Made by a program: the position numbers and the translations under genes | Assembly (NCBI RefSeq): GCF_000153485.2 | Contig: NC_018721.1 | Location: 1,426,001-1,490,000 of the forward strand | Direction: 5' to 3' | Length of the DNA: 64,000 nucleotides | Origin: Psychroflexus torquis ATCC 700755 | GTDB lineage: Bacteria > Bacteroidota > Bacteroidia > Flavobacteriales > Flavobacteriaceae | Shown here: one piece after another, positions 18,579 through 26,581 of the stretch | Numbering within the stretch: position 1 is the stretch's first letter | How the letters are laid out: each line of letters begins with the position of its first letter | The notes under the pieces: generated by a model | Seen by the model: the letters and a program-made list of their open reading frames with translations, nothing else | Told to the model about the DNA's origin: nothing | The model's database searches: none

Positions 18579-20174
18579 CTAATCTGGAATCATAGCTTTT
18601 AAGTCACTTAAGGTATTGGCATCTTCAATCTTTTTGTCCTGTCTCCAGCGTAATATTCTAGGGAATCTTGTTGCCATCCCACTTTTGTGGCGTTTGGATT
18701 CCGCAATGCCTTCAAAGGCAATTTCGAAAACATGCTCATATTCTACACTTCTTACGGGACCAAAACGCTCAATGGTGTTTTTCTTTATCCACGCATCTAC
18801 TTTTTTAAACTCTTTATCTGTAAGTCCCGAATAGGCTTTTGCAAAAGTGATCAACTCAGATCTATCGTCATTCCATAATGCAAAAGTATAATCTGTAAAT
18901 AAATTGCTACGCCTTCCATGGCCTCTCATAGCATAAGTTAGTACCGCATCAATACTAAACGGATCTGACTTCCATTTCCACCAATCTCCTTTCTTTCTCC
19001 CAACCCCATAGGTAGAATCTGCACGTTTTATCATGAGTCCTTCAGATTTAATATCTCTAGCTTTTTCACGCTCTTTAGCCATATCTTCCCAAGATGTAAA
19101 ACGCATAGTTTCAGATAGGTGAAAGGGTATAATGTCTTTGGAATATTTTCTAAAAAGATCCTCTAAGACCTCACGTCTTTTTTCAAAAGGTGTGGAACGA
19201 ATATCCTCTCCTTTGTATTCCAAAATATCATAAGCTTTTAAGATAACAGGAAGTTTTTTCAGTAGTGCCTTGCTTACATTTTTTCGCCCTATTCTAGTTT
19301 GTAAGTCTTTAAAATCTCCAATGCTATCGTTAGGATAAGGCAATATCTCCCCGTCCAACACCGTTCCATCTGGAAGAATTTCAGTGAATATCTCAAATTC
19401 TGGATATTTATCGGTGACTAATTCTTCACCACGGCTCCAGACAAAGAGCTGTCCTTTCCTTACAATAAGTTGAGCTCGTATACCATCCCATTTATGTTCT
19501 GCTAGCCAATCTTTAGGCTGCCCAAGTTCAGAAGCATCCTCTGCGATGGCATAGGCTAAGTAAAAAGGATAAGGCTTAGAGAGGTAATCCGCTTCATTTT
19601 TTTCGAGAATTAATTCAGAATAGGATATTTTATTTGGATCCCAGTTCCCCATAAGTTTAAAGGCCAAAATATCTTCATCTATACCTGTTGCTTTAGATAG
19701 AGCTCTGGTCATTAATTTCTGACTAACGCCAATTCTGAATCCTCCTGTCATTAATTTTGTAAACACAAACCGTTCATAATAATCGAGTTGGCTCCAGTTT
19801 TTGATGAGGTATTCTTTTTTTTCTTCTTCTGATTTTGGTTTCAGTTGGAGGATTTCTTGTAAGAATTGAGTGAGGCTCTTTTCAGTAGTTTTAGTTTTAT
19901 TAGGAACTACAAGCGCTATGGTTTCTGCCAAATCTCCAACTATATGATAGGATTCTTCAAAAAGCCATAGCGGAATTTCTGCTAATTCTGAAGCATACCC
20001 TCTTATTAATGTACTATTAACTGGTCTTGGTGGTCGTCTATGGGAAAGAATAGCAATGGTCCAAACTTTGTCTGGGTTGGAAGCGATTTTGAAATAGTTG
20101 GATAAAGCTTCAACCTTTTGATTGGTTTTGTTGGTGCTATCGATGGTTTTTACCAAGTGAGCAAAATCCTTCAT
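18579..20174 (-). CDS. ATP-dependent DNA ligase
   Basis: 531 aa. Seals nicks using ATP through a ligase-AMP intermediate. The N-terminal DNA-binding region (about 1-200) is followed by the adenylation domain with the nucleophile Lys228 in motif I (EHKWDGIRAQ), VLDGEILPY, EGLMIKRADSTYGVGRKKGDW and the OB domain ending GMATRFPRILRWR. This type is usually coded together with a ligase-associated exonuclease and Lhr-type helicase. Neither is adjacent, but a dead helicase fragment lies at 51.7-52.5 kb. It is 7 nt after the S41 gene. Confidence 0.96.
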   Translation of the reverse strand: MKDFAHLVKTIDSTNKTNQKVEALSNYFKIASNPDKVWTIAILSHRRPPRPVNSTLIRGYASELAEIPLWLFEESYHIVGDLAETIALVVPNKTKTTEKSLTQFLQEILQLKPKSEEEKKEYLIKNWSQLDYYERFVFTKLMTGGFRIGVSQKLMTRALSKATGIDEDILAFKLMGNWDPNKISYSELILEKNEADYLSKPYPFYLAYAIAEDASELGQPKDWLAEHKWDGIRAQLIVRKGQLFVWSRGEELVTDKYPEFEIFTEILPDGTVLDGEILPYPNDSIGDFKDLQTRIGRKNVSKALLKKLPVILKAYDILEYKGEDIRSTPFEKRREVLEDLFRKYSKDIIPFHLSETMRFTSWEDMAKEREKARDIKSEGLMIKRADSTYGVGRKKGDWWKWKSDPFSIDAVLTYAMRGHGRRSNLFTDYTFALWNDDRSELITFAKAYSGLTDKEFKKVDAWIKKNTIERFGPVRSVEYEHVFEIAFEGIAESKRHKSGMATRFPRILRWRQDKKIEDANTLSDLKAMIPD

Positions 20175-20180
20175 GATGGC

Positions 20181-21779
20181 CTATTCTTTTAGCTTTTCTT
20201 TAGAAGAAAGATTAAGAACTTTGGTAATATAGGGATCGTTCTCATGGGCGATTTTTTCAGCAAGATCGATGTCAAATAGCTGTTTTGCTATTGTTGCTTT
20301 GAGGTATTTTTCTAAAATAAGACTTGTACTTCCAAAGTTGTAATTCATATTAAAATCACCGAGGTATCTCGTGAATTTTTTCACAACCTCTTCCGTAATT
20401 AATGTCCTTGCTAAAAAATCATCTTTGGACAAGGAATTATAAAATTTCCTTTTTTCATCCAATAAGTCGAATATAAATCTATCCATAACTCCGCCTTCAT
20501 ACATAAATTGGATGTCTTGTATGGCTTGAGAAGCGTCTCTAGGTACAAATATGTCGGGTATAATACCACCTCCACCATAAACGATTTTACCCTCTGGAGT
20601 TTTATATTTTAGGGCATCATCTACATTGATGCTATCTTTGCTTAAGAGCTCACCATTGGTGTAGCGCTCCATATAATCTGAATAATACGCATCGCTATTT
20701 CCATTTTCATAAGGCCGTTGGATAGACCGACCTGTTGGCGTGTAATATCTAGCCACCGTTAACCTTACAGCACTTCCATCCCCTAGATTCATTTCTCTTT
20801 GAACAAGACCTTTCCCGAAAGATCGACGTCCAATAATTGTTCCTCTATCATTATCTTGTATTGCTCCAGCGACTATTTCACTTGCAGAAGCAGATTTCTC
20901 GTCGATGAGCACGTAAAGCTTCTTGTCTTCATAGTCTCCAAGATTGGTGGAATACGTCTCGTTAATGTCTCCATTTTTGTTTTTGGTAAATAACAAGAGT
21001 TTCCCGTCTGCAATAAATTCATCTAAAATTGTAGTGGCCTGTTTTAAAAATCCTCCTCCATTATTTCTCAAGTCAAGCACAACACTATTGAGTTGTGGTG
21101 TGGCAAACTCTCTCATCTTTAGTTTAAACTCCTCATAAGTGGATTCAGCAAATCGGTTTATCTTGATATAGCCCAAGGTATCATTAACCATATATCCGGT
21201 GTCGACACTTATTAAGGGAACCACGTCCCTATTGATTTCAAAATCCAATAAATTGTTTTCTCCAAAGCGTTTCACCTTCAAGTTTACTTTAGAATTAGCT
21301 GGCCCTTTCAAGATTTTAGTCAGAGAATCATTGGTCATACTGTTCCCGAAAAGTGGTATTGCATCTGCATATAGAATGCGGTCTCCAGCCTCCAAGCCGG
21401 CTTGTTCTCCAGGACCCTTCGAGAGGGTACGAATCACAGCAATAGTGTCTTTAATATTGTAAAAGCTTATACCAATACCTACAAAATCTCCACGCATATT
21501 ATCTTGTACAAAGTCATATTCTTTATTGGAGATATACACAGAATGTGGGTCTAGATTATCCAAAATTGAATTTACAGTGACATCTACAATGCTATCTGTA
21601 TTCACATCATCTACATATTCTTTATCTATATAGTTGATGAGTCTATTGAGTTTTTGACGTTTGGAAGAGGAATTAGCTAAAGAGCTATCTTGAAAATCTA
21701 AAAGATTACCCAATAAAATGCCTGTTACGAAGACAACCGCAAGGAGTAAAGGCAATAAAATTTTCATCCATCTCTTCAT
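20181..21779 (-). CDS. S41 family carboxy-terminal processing peptidase
   Basis: 532 aa with an N-terminal membrane anchor (ILLPLLLAVVFVTGILLG). A PDZ domain is at about 95-180 (GDFVGIGISF ... GPGEQAGLEAGDRIL). The S41 catalytic region has the serine block SASASE at 296-301 and Lys323 in FGKGLVQ. It cleaves proteins near the C-terminus in the periplasm. Its start overlaps the stop of the dCMP deaminase gene by 4 nt (ATGA), indicating translational coupling. Confidence 0.95.
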   Translation of the reverse strand: MKRWMKILLPLLLAVVFVTGILLGNLLDFQDSSLANSSSKRQKLNRLINYIDKEYVDDVNTDSIVDVTVNSILDNLDPHSVYISNKEYDFVQDNMRGDFVGIGISFYNIKDTIAVIRTLSKGPGEQAGLEAGDRILYADAIPLFGNSMTNDSLTKILKGPANSKVNLKVKRFGENNLLDFEINRDVVPLISVDTGYMVNDTLGYIKINRFAESTYEEFKLKMREFATPQLNSVVLDLRNNGGGFLKQATTILDEFIADGKLLLFTKNKNGDINETYSTNLGDYEDKKLYVLIDEKSASASEIVAGAIQDNDRGTIIGRRSFGKGLVQREMNLGDGSAVRLTVARYYTPTGRSIQRPYENGNSDAYYSDYMERYTNGELLSKDSINVDDALKYKTPEGKIVYGGGGIIPDIFVPRDASQAIQDIQFMYEGGVMDRFIFDLLDEKRKFYNSLSKDDFLARTLITEEVVKKFTRYLGDFNMNYNFGSTSLILEKYLKATIAKQLFDIDLAEKIAHENDPYITKVLNLSSKEKLKE

Positions 21780-22213
21780 TCTTCTAAATTTTCAATATGT
21801 TGGAGATCTACTCCAGCTTTTTCTAAAAAATCCAACCCAGCATTATCTTTGTAGCGATGTTGGTAAACCACACGTATAATTCCTGCTTGGTGAATTAACT
21901 TACTGCATTCCTTACAAGGGGATAAATTGATGTAAAGCGTTGCATTTTTTGAAGATTGTGTGGAAGCCGCAACTTTTAAGATCGCATTAGCCTCAGCATG
22001 GAGTACATACCACTTCGTTAAGCCTTCTTTATCTTCACAGGCATTATTAAAGCCGCTGGGAGTCCCATTAAACCCATCCGAAATAATCATTCTATCTTTC
22101 ACGATAATAGCTCCAACTTGCTTGCGCTGGCAGTGCGATAACTTACCCCACTCTCTCGCCATTCTCAGATAGGCTTTGTCAAATTTTAATTGCTTTTCTA
22201 TGGTCATCTTCAA
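21776..22213 (-). CDS. dCMP deaminase family protein
   Basis: 145 aa. Zinc hydrolase that deaminates deoxycytidylate to dUMP for thymidylate supply. Zinc ligands are His72 in HAEANAIL (with catalytic Glu74) and Cys100/Cys103 in PCKEC. A start at the third residue is equally possible. Cotranscribed with the S41 peptidase and the ligase. Confidence 0.94.
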   Translation of the reverse strand: MKMTIEKQLKFDKAYLRMAREWGKLSHCQRKQVGAIIVKDRMIISDGFNGTPSGFNNACEDKEGLTKWYVLHAEANAILKVAASTQSSKNATLYINLSPCKECSKLIHQAGIIRVVYQHRYKDNAGLDFLEKAGVDLQHIENLEE

Positions 22214-22306
22214 AATAAATTCGAATATAAAACTAATGCGCTTTTACAAGCGTTAAGAACCTGCCTAAATTTACTAAAACTCTAGTAAACCTGATTCTGT
22301 TTACAT

Positions 22307-22885
22307 TTAAAATATCCAATTTCCAACAAGAATGGGGATAGTCATTCCCAGCACTAACGAGGAGATTACTAAAATCCAATCTCTTTTTGAAAATCTAAAA
22401 ATATTTTGCACAATAAGGCCTAGGAGTAACACTATAAAAACAACTATTATTTGAGCTAGTTCAATTCCTAAAGCAAACTCAACCAGCATAAACAGGGGGT
22501 TGTCATTTCCTTGGGCAAGCATATTAAAATAGTTAGAAAAGCCAAACCCATGCACTAGTCCAAAGAAAAAAGTTATAAAATACAGTAGATTAATTTTGCC
22601 CTTGGGTTTTCCTGACGTGAAAATACTGTAAACTGCAGTAAAAATAATACTTACAGGAATCAGGAATTCAATAATTGAACTTTCGACTCGAATTAGACCG
22701 AAAGCAGAAACGGCTAAGGATACTAAATGTCCAATGGTAAATAAAGTGACTAGCCAAATTACTTTTTTGCTCTGCTGAAATGTATACGAAGCCACTAAAG
22801 CCGTCAGAAAAAGAACATGATCATAAGCATTCCAATCTAAGACATGATCGAAACCAAGCTTGAGATATAACCAAAAATCTTCCAT
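22307..22885 (-). CDS. HupE/UreJ-like membrane protein
   Basis: 192 aa with about six membrane helices. The sequence FDHVLDWNAYDHVLFLTAL at the N-terminus and FGLVHGFGFSNY in the middle match the HupE/UreJ_2 group, which has histidine/aspartate metal-ligand-like motifs and is linked to nickel or other metal handling. No hydrogenase or urease genes are nearby, so its substrate is unknown. Confidence 0.85.
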   Translation of the reverse strand: MEDFWLYLKLGFDHVLDWNAYDHVLFLTALVASYTFQQSKKVIWLVTLFTIGHLVSLAVSAFGLIRVESSIIEFLIPVSIIFTAVYSIFTSGKPKGKINLLYFITFFFGLVHGFGFSNYFNMLAQGNDNPLFMLVEFALGIELAQIIVVFIVLLLGLIVQNIFRFSKRDWILVISSLVLGMTIPILVGNWIF

Positions 22886-23008
22886 ACGCTACCCTGTTTG
22901 TCTTAATTGACAAATTTAACTAAATATTGCTTTTAAAAAGAGGTTTACCCCTATAAACACAAAAATAGTTGAAGTATGATTTTACCAAGGCCCATTTTTG
23001 TTTTGTAA

Positions 23009-23094
23009 GGCGGAATTAGTCCAGTTGGAAAGAGCGCCAAGCTGGCAGCGTGGAGGCCATCGGTTCTCCCAAAGCATCGGGACGATATTCTCCA
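23009..23094 (+). pseudogene. Damaged copy of tRNA-Ala(GGC)
   Basis: It shares the D-arm and anticodon arm and most of the variable region with the intact tRNA 180 bp downstream (CTGGCAGCGTGGAGGCCATC is identical), and it ends in GATATTCTCCA. The T-arm is destroyed by extra bases (TCCCAAAGCATCGGGA). It may be a scar of element integration at the tRNA or a decayed tandem duplicate. Confidence 0.75.
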
Positions 23095-23143
23095 TCTTCC
23101 ACTTATCAAAATATATTTTTCAACACATAGTATGAAAATAAAA

Positions 23144-23172
23144 TTGGTACGAATTTTTTTCAATTATATTTG
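23144..23172 (+). promoter_or_regulatory. Promoter of tRNA-Ala
   Basis: TTGG (23144-23147), a 17 bp spacer, then TATATTTG (23165-23172), matching the Bacteroidota -33/-7 pattern 16 bases before the tRNA 5' end. Confidence 0.65.
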
Positions 23173-23188
23173 CACGTAATTATAAAGA

Positions 23189-23262
23189 GGGGGATTAGCT
23201 CAGTTGGCTAGAGCGCCACGCTGGCAGCGTGGAGGCCATCGGTTCGAGTCCGATATTCTCCA
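23189..23262 (+). tRNA. tRNA-Ala (anticodon GGC)
   Basis: 74 nt cloverleaf. The acceptor stem pairs GGGGGAT with ATTCTCC, the D-arm is GCTC/GAGC, the anticodon stem is CCACG/CGTGG with loop CTGGCAG (anticodon GGC), and the T-arm is ATCGG-TTCGAGT-CCGAT. It decodes GCC/GCU alanine codons. The accessory cassette region begins right after its terminator. Confidence 0.97.
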
Positions 23263-23268
23263 CTCTTA

Positions 23269-23306
23269 AAATCCCTGAAGCCTTTGGACAAAGACTTCAG
23301 GGATTT
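23269..23306 (+). terminator. Terminator of tRNA-Ala
   Basis: AAATCCCTGAAG (23269-23280) pairs with CTTCAGGGATTT (23295-23306), a perfect 12 bp stem followed by a short T-rich run. Confidence 0.8.
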
Positions 23307-23339
23307 CTTATTTACTGATTTGTACGATTTTTGTATAGT

Positions 23340-24286
23340 TGTTTGTCCTAAGTAAAGAATTCTTTGCTTTGTATCCCTTTTTATTCAGTTGCTTTTTTTG
23401 TGTGAGAATCTGCTGTTTTTTATCATTTTCCTTTAATTTAGGCAATACTCAGCTAAGGTTCTTTTTAGAACCGTTTTTAATGTTTGTATTCTAGTTTATC
23501 CTTTATAATTTGTTTGTAATCCTTGGGCGACCAGCGACTGTCATAGGTAAAAAGTGTGATTAAGGTTTCCTTTTTACAACTCGGACAACAGCGATGTAAG
23601 GACTTCTCTTGAGTGGCAAAGGTTAATATGTGTGCCAAGTTTTTATCTCTTAATTGCAATTGTAATAGCGGTAACTTCTCTTTTTTCCAACTGCTACTCA
23701 AAAACCCGTAATGCCTTATTCGAGTAAAGCCTTTGGAAAGAATATGAAATTGAAAACGCTGTATAAACTCTTTAGTGGAGAGTGTTAGTGTGGTTTTTTT
23801 AATAATCTTACAGCAATCATCAGTCGACGGATTACTAAGCAAATTTTGCATTTATTTTTACAACATCTCAACGAGGACATAACTTTAAGCTATCCGTTCT
23901 TAACGGTTAAATACCTTTAAATGATTAAAAAAGTAGTTTTTAAAAGTCTGTTTTAACTAATTTAGGAGACCAAGGCATAATTAATTTATAGCTTAAAATA
24001 ACAAAGCATCTAAAGCTTTAAAAACACCAAGACTAAGCCTTGGAGCATCCCACTCACTTTACCCTATGGAACGGGGAACAAGCTTATAGACATATCCGGG
24101 CTGATTTAGGTCATAATAGCTCCAAAGCGACAGAAATTTATGCTTGAGTTTTAGCGATTAATAACAAAACGCAAAAATTATATTAGATATTATACAAAAA
24201 AGTGTTAATTTAGTTTGTAATATGAAATAACACTTAATAGATATATGCTCTATACTGAAGATTTGAATAGGGTTTATACGGATGTT
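23340..24286 (+). mobile_element. Recombinase-remnant module, copy A (long form)
   Basis: A decayed mobile unit in four copies (here, 25474, 30115, 35264). It contains an IS91-type transposase fragment on the - strand (23477-23851) and then, on the + strand from 24066, the tail of a tyrosine recombinase (MERGTSL, then a frameshift, then LGHNSSKA-type sequence). It ends in the conserved AATAGGGTTTATACGGATGTT at 24266-24286, after which the first cargo begins. The segment 23852-24065 between the two fragments holds no gene. Confidence 0.75.
23477..23851 (-). pseudogene. IS91-family transposase, C-terminal fragment
   Basis: 124 codons open. STKEFIQRFQFHILSKGFTRIRHYGFLSSS is the conserved C-terminal block of IS91/IS801 Y2 rolling-circle transposases, followed by a CCPSCKKETL zinc pair. 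The catalytic Tyr region is missing, so it cannot transpose. A more decayed copy of the same fragment lies at about 30325-30760. Confidence 0.85.
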
Positions 24287-24305
24287 GTGAGTAATAGTAA
24301 AAACT

Positions 24306-25481
24306 ATGGAAGATAGTAAACAAGAAAAATCCAATTCTGATCAAGTTGAGCAAATTAACTTACTTCAAAAACAAATTGACCAAATTCAATTGAAGGTTTT
24401 TAGTGAACAAAAATCAAAATGGTATAAGAGCCCATCGCTTATTTTAAGCATCATAGCCCTATCAAGCTCATTATATTTTACTACTAAATCAATCATTGAG
24501 AATAAAGACACAAAGCAGCAGCAAACAGAGTCTGCAATAATCCAATCAATTAAGCAGTCGATAACTAATCTCTTAATTGAAGAAGAAAAACTTATTGCTG
24601 CCCAGTCAAACCAATATACTGAACTTAACGCCAAGAATAGCGCGTATATGATTTTTCAGGCAAAATCCGGCCCATTAATTGATAAAATATCTATTTCACT
24701 AAACGATAAAAGAATAGATAAAATTGAACCTAGTCTTCTTATTAATTATGGAAGATTCCTCACTGGTCAAGGAGATTTCTCTAAAGCTCATTGGGCTTTT
24801 GAAAATTCTCTTAAAGCAACGACTAACACTATGACTATGTTGCTTTGCTATAGATATTTAGCAAACATTATTGCCAATCCATCTTATGAAAATTTTGATT
24901 CATTAAAAAGTCGAGATTATAGATGGAAAACAGTACAACTCGCAAAAAGATTTTCTGGAGAATTAAAAAATGATTATCTATCTCGATCATATGAGCTTTG
25001 GGCTATAGATGAATATTACTTTTTTAAAAATAAACAAGAAGGGAATAGGCTTATTGACAGCTCAAAATTGTATGTTCAAAAATTTCAAGACTTGAATACG
25101 AGTAAAGTAGTTATAATGAATCGACTGATAGAGACTTATAACTACTATAACGAAATATTAGTAACCAACAACCTAGCAGGGGTATATTCTTTTTATTCAA
25201 GTGACAAGAAAAATGGAAAGGCTTACATCTCCACCAATAATATGGGTGGCTATATAACGCTGGATTTAATAAAGGATCGAAAACTTAATGGTAGAATATC
25301 GGGATCTGGAAACTTAATAAGTATAAAAGATTTGAAATTTGAGGTTAGTATTGTTAGTCAATCTAGCGACGCAAATGGTGGGACACTAATACTAAGCACC
25401 AGTGAAAACCGTAAACTTATAGGTTACTTATATGAATTTGGCAAAGAACCGGTAAAATACTATTTGACCAAAAGGAGATAA
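24306..25481 (+). CDS. Membrane-anchored protein with TPR-like region, unknown function (first cassette cargo)
   Basis: 391 aa. The N-terminal ~35 residues are a coiled coil (EQINLLQKQIDQIQLKVF). One membrane helix follows (SLILSIIALSSSLYFTTKSI, about 46-66), then a helical repeat region (about 95-280, with ARFLTGQGDFSKAHWAFENSLKA-like TPR spacing) and a beta-rich end of about 90 residues. No family recognised. It lies between recombinase-remnant modules A and B, begins just after GGATGTTGTGAG, and is AT-rich like other cargo. Confidence 0.75.
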   Translation: MEDSKQEKSNSDQVEQINLLQKQIDQIQLKVFSEQKSKWYKSPSLILSIIALSSSLYFTTKSIIENKDTKQQQTESAIIQSIKQSITNLLIEEEKLIAAQSNQYTELNAKNSAYMIFQAKSGPLIDKISISLNDKRIDKIEPSLLINYGRFLTGQGDFSKAHWAFENSLKATTNTMTMLLCYRYLANIIANPSYENFDSLKSRDYRWKTVQLAKRFSGELKNDYLSRSYELWAIDEYYFFKNKQEGNRLIDSSKLYVQKFQDLNTSKVVIMNRLIETYNYYNEILVTNNLAGVYSFYSSDKKNGKAYISTNNMGGYITLDLIKDRKLNGRISGSGNLISIKDLKFEVSIVSQSSDANGGTLILSTSENRKLIGYLYEFGKEPVKYYLTKRR

Positions 25482-25881
25482 CTAAGCATATGGCGTGCCG
25501 ATAGGCCAAAGCTATAGGATTTGATGACTGATCCAGGATTGCTGGTAAGGGGGAATTCGATGAGTTGGCAAGACCCTTACAACAGGAGAAGGGTGTTTTT
25601 AGAGTGCTTTGTATCCCTTTTTATTCAGTTGCTTATCTAAATAAGGTACTTTTTAGGGAGATCACCCTTTTATGAAACGGGGAACAAGCTTAAGACATAT
25701 CCGGGCTGCTTTAGGTCATAATTGCTCCAAAGCGGCAGAAATTTATACTAGAGTTTTATTGATGAATACAAAGTCTGTTGGATACTATATATAAAAGTGT
25801 TAGCTTAGATGAAAATAAAACAACGTCCAAAATAGATATATACCCTTTACTAAAGTTTTGAATAGGGTTTATACGGATGTT
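25474..25881 (+). mobile_element. Recombinase-remnant module, copy B (short form) with attC-like start
   Basis: Begins with a degenerate attC-like site (AGATAACTAAGCATATGGC ... GCTATAGGATTTGATGAC, 25474-25530). It continues with a ~140 bp spacer shared with copies C and D, then an intact 40-codon tail of a tyrosine recombinase (25672-25794, MKRGTSLRHIRAALGH with nucleophile Tyr in EIYTRV). It ends with a palindrome AACGTCC ... GGATGTT (about 25828-25881). The IS91 fragment found in copies A and C is absent. Confidence 0.8.
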
Positions 25882-25898
25882 ACCTGCAAGCGCAAAAA

Positions 25899-26405
25899 AT
25901 GAGAATACTGAATCTAAACATATTAGTAATACTTATAGCCAAATTGAGTTTCGCTCAAACTGTGGACTTTGATTTAATCAAATATAACGGACTGAATTTC
26001 TATTCTACTAAATCGGAAATAATAAGAAAACTTGGCAAACCGAAAAAGACATTTGACCCAAACTATGAATGTGGATTTTTATCAACAGAATCTCAAGACG
26101 GAGAATATTTAACTCTTGATTATGGAAAAATAAAATTCACTGGAAATAATAAAGAATTGTATGTTTTAGAACAGGTTGATTTTGAAAACGACAATTCAAT
26201 TGTTGTAAAGTATGGAAATCGGAATTTAACTTGTGAAACTAGTTTATTTGAATTAAAAGAAATATTTGGAAAGGTATTTTCTGAACATTTTGAAAATAAA
26301 TTAAGCGGAGCAATAGTCATTTATCAAGAAAAATCCGACGACGGAATACGAATTTGGATAAAAAATGGAAAGTTAGCTCAATTTGAATATTGGTCGCCGT
26401 GTTGA
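25899..26405 (+). CDS. Small secreted protein, unknown function (cassette cargo)
   Basis: 168 aa with signal peptide MRILNLNILVILIAKLSFAQ and two cysteines (Cys52 region, C-terminal SPC). No family recognised. The cassette holding it starts GTTACCTGC (25879-25887) and its attC-like R'' reads GCAGGTAAC (26415-26423), exactly complementary, which is the integron-cassette signature. Confidence 0.75.
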   Translation: MRILNLNILVILIAKLSFAQTVDFDLIKYNGLNFYSTKSEIIRKLGKPKKTFDPNYECGFLSTESQDGEYLTLDYGKIKFTGNNKELYVLEQVDFENDNSIVVKYGNRNLTCETSLFELKEIFGKVFSEHFENKLSGAIVIYQEKSDDGIRIWIKNGKLAQFEYWSPC

Positions 26406-26414
26406 AAAAAGCCT

Positions 26415-26551
26415 GCAGGTAACACTGTATAAAATTAATTGCTGGTTTTAGCCAACTTACGAAAGTCCAAACGGACTTTCTTGGTTCTTGTTTTATTTAC
26501 TAAATTAGTGGCTTAAAATACGCAACTAACATTATACCAAACGTTGGCAAC
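26415..26551 (+). repeat. attC-like recombination site s1
   Basis: 137 bp imperfect palindrome. R'' is GCAGGTAAC, L'' is TGTATAA, then a long inner stem with GAAAGTCC-AAAC-GGACTTTC, L' is TTATAC, and R' is GTTGGCAAC (26543-26551). The size is in the range of Vibrio VCR sites. It separates the secreted-protein cassette from the Shedu-like cassette. Confidence 0.7.
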
Positions 26552-26581
26552 AAGTAAAACAACAAACCTCTGAAATAATCA

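Noticed and set aside
23340..24286. Ordinary prophage or ICE at tRNA-Ala
   Set aside because: No phage structural, conjugation or replication genes, and the recombinase is only a repeated C-terminal scrap.
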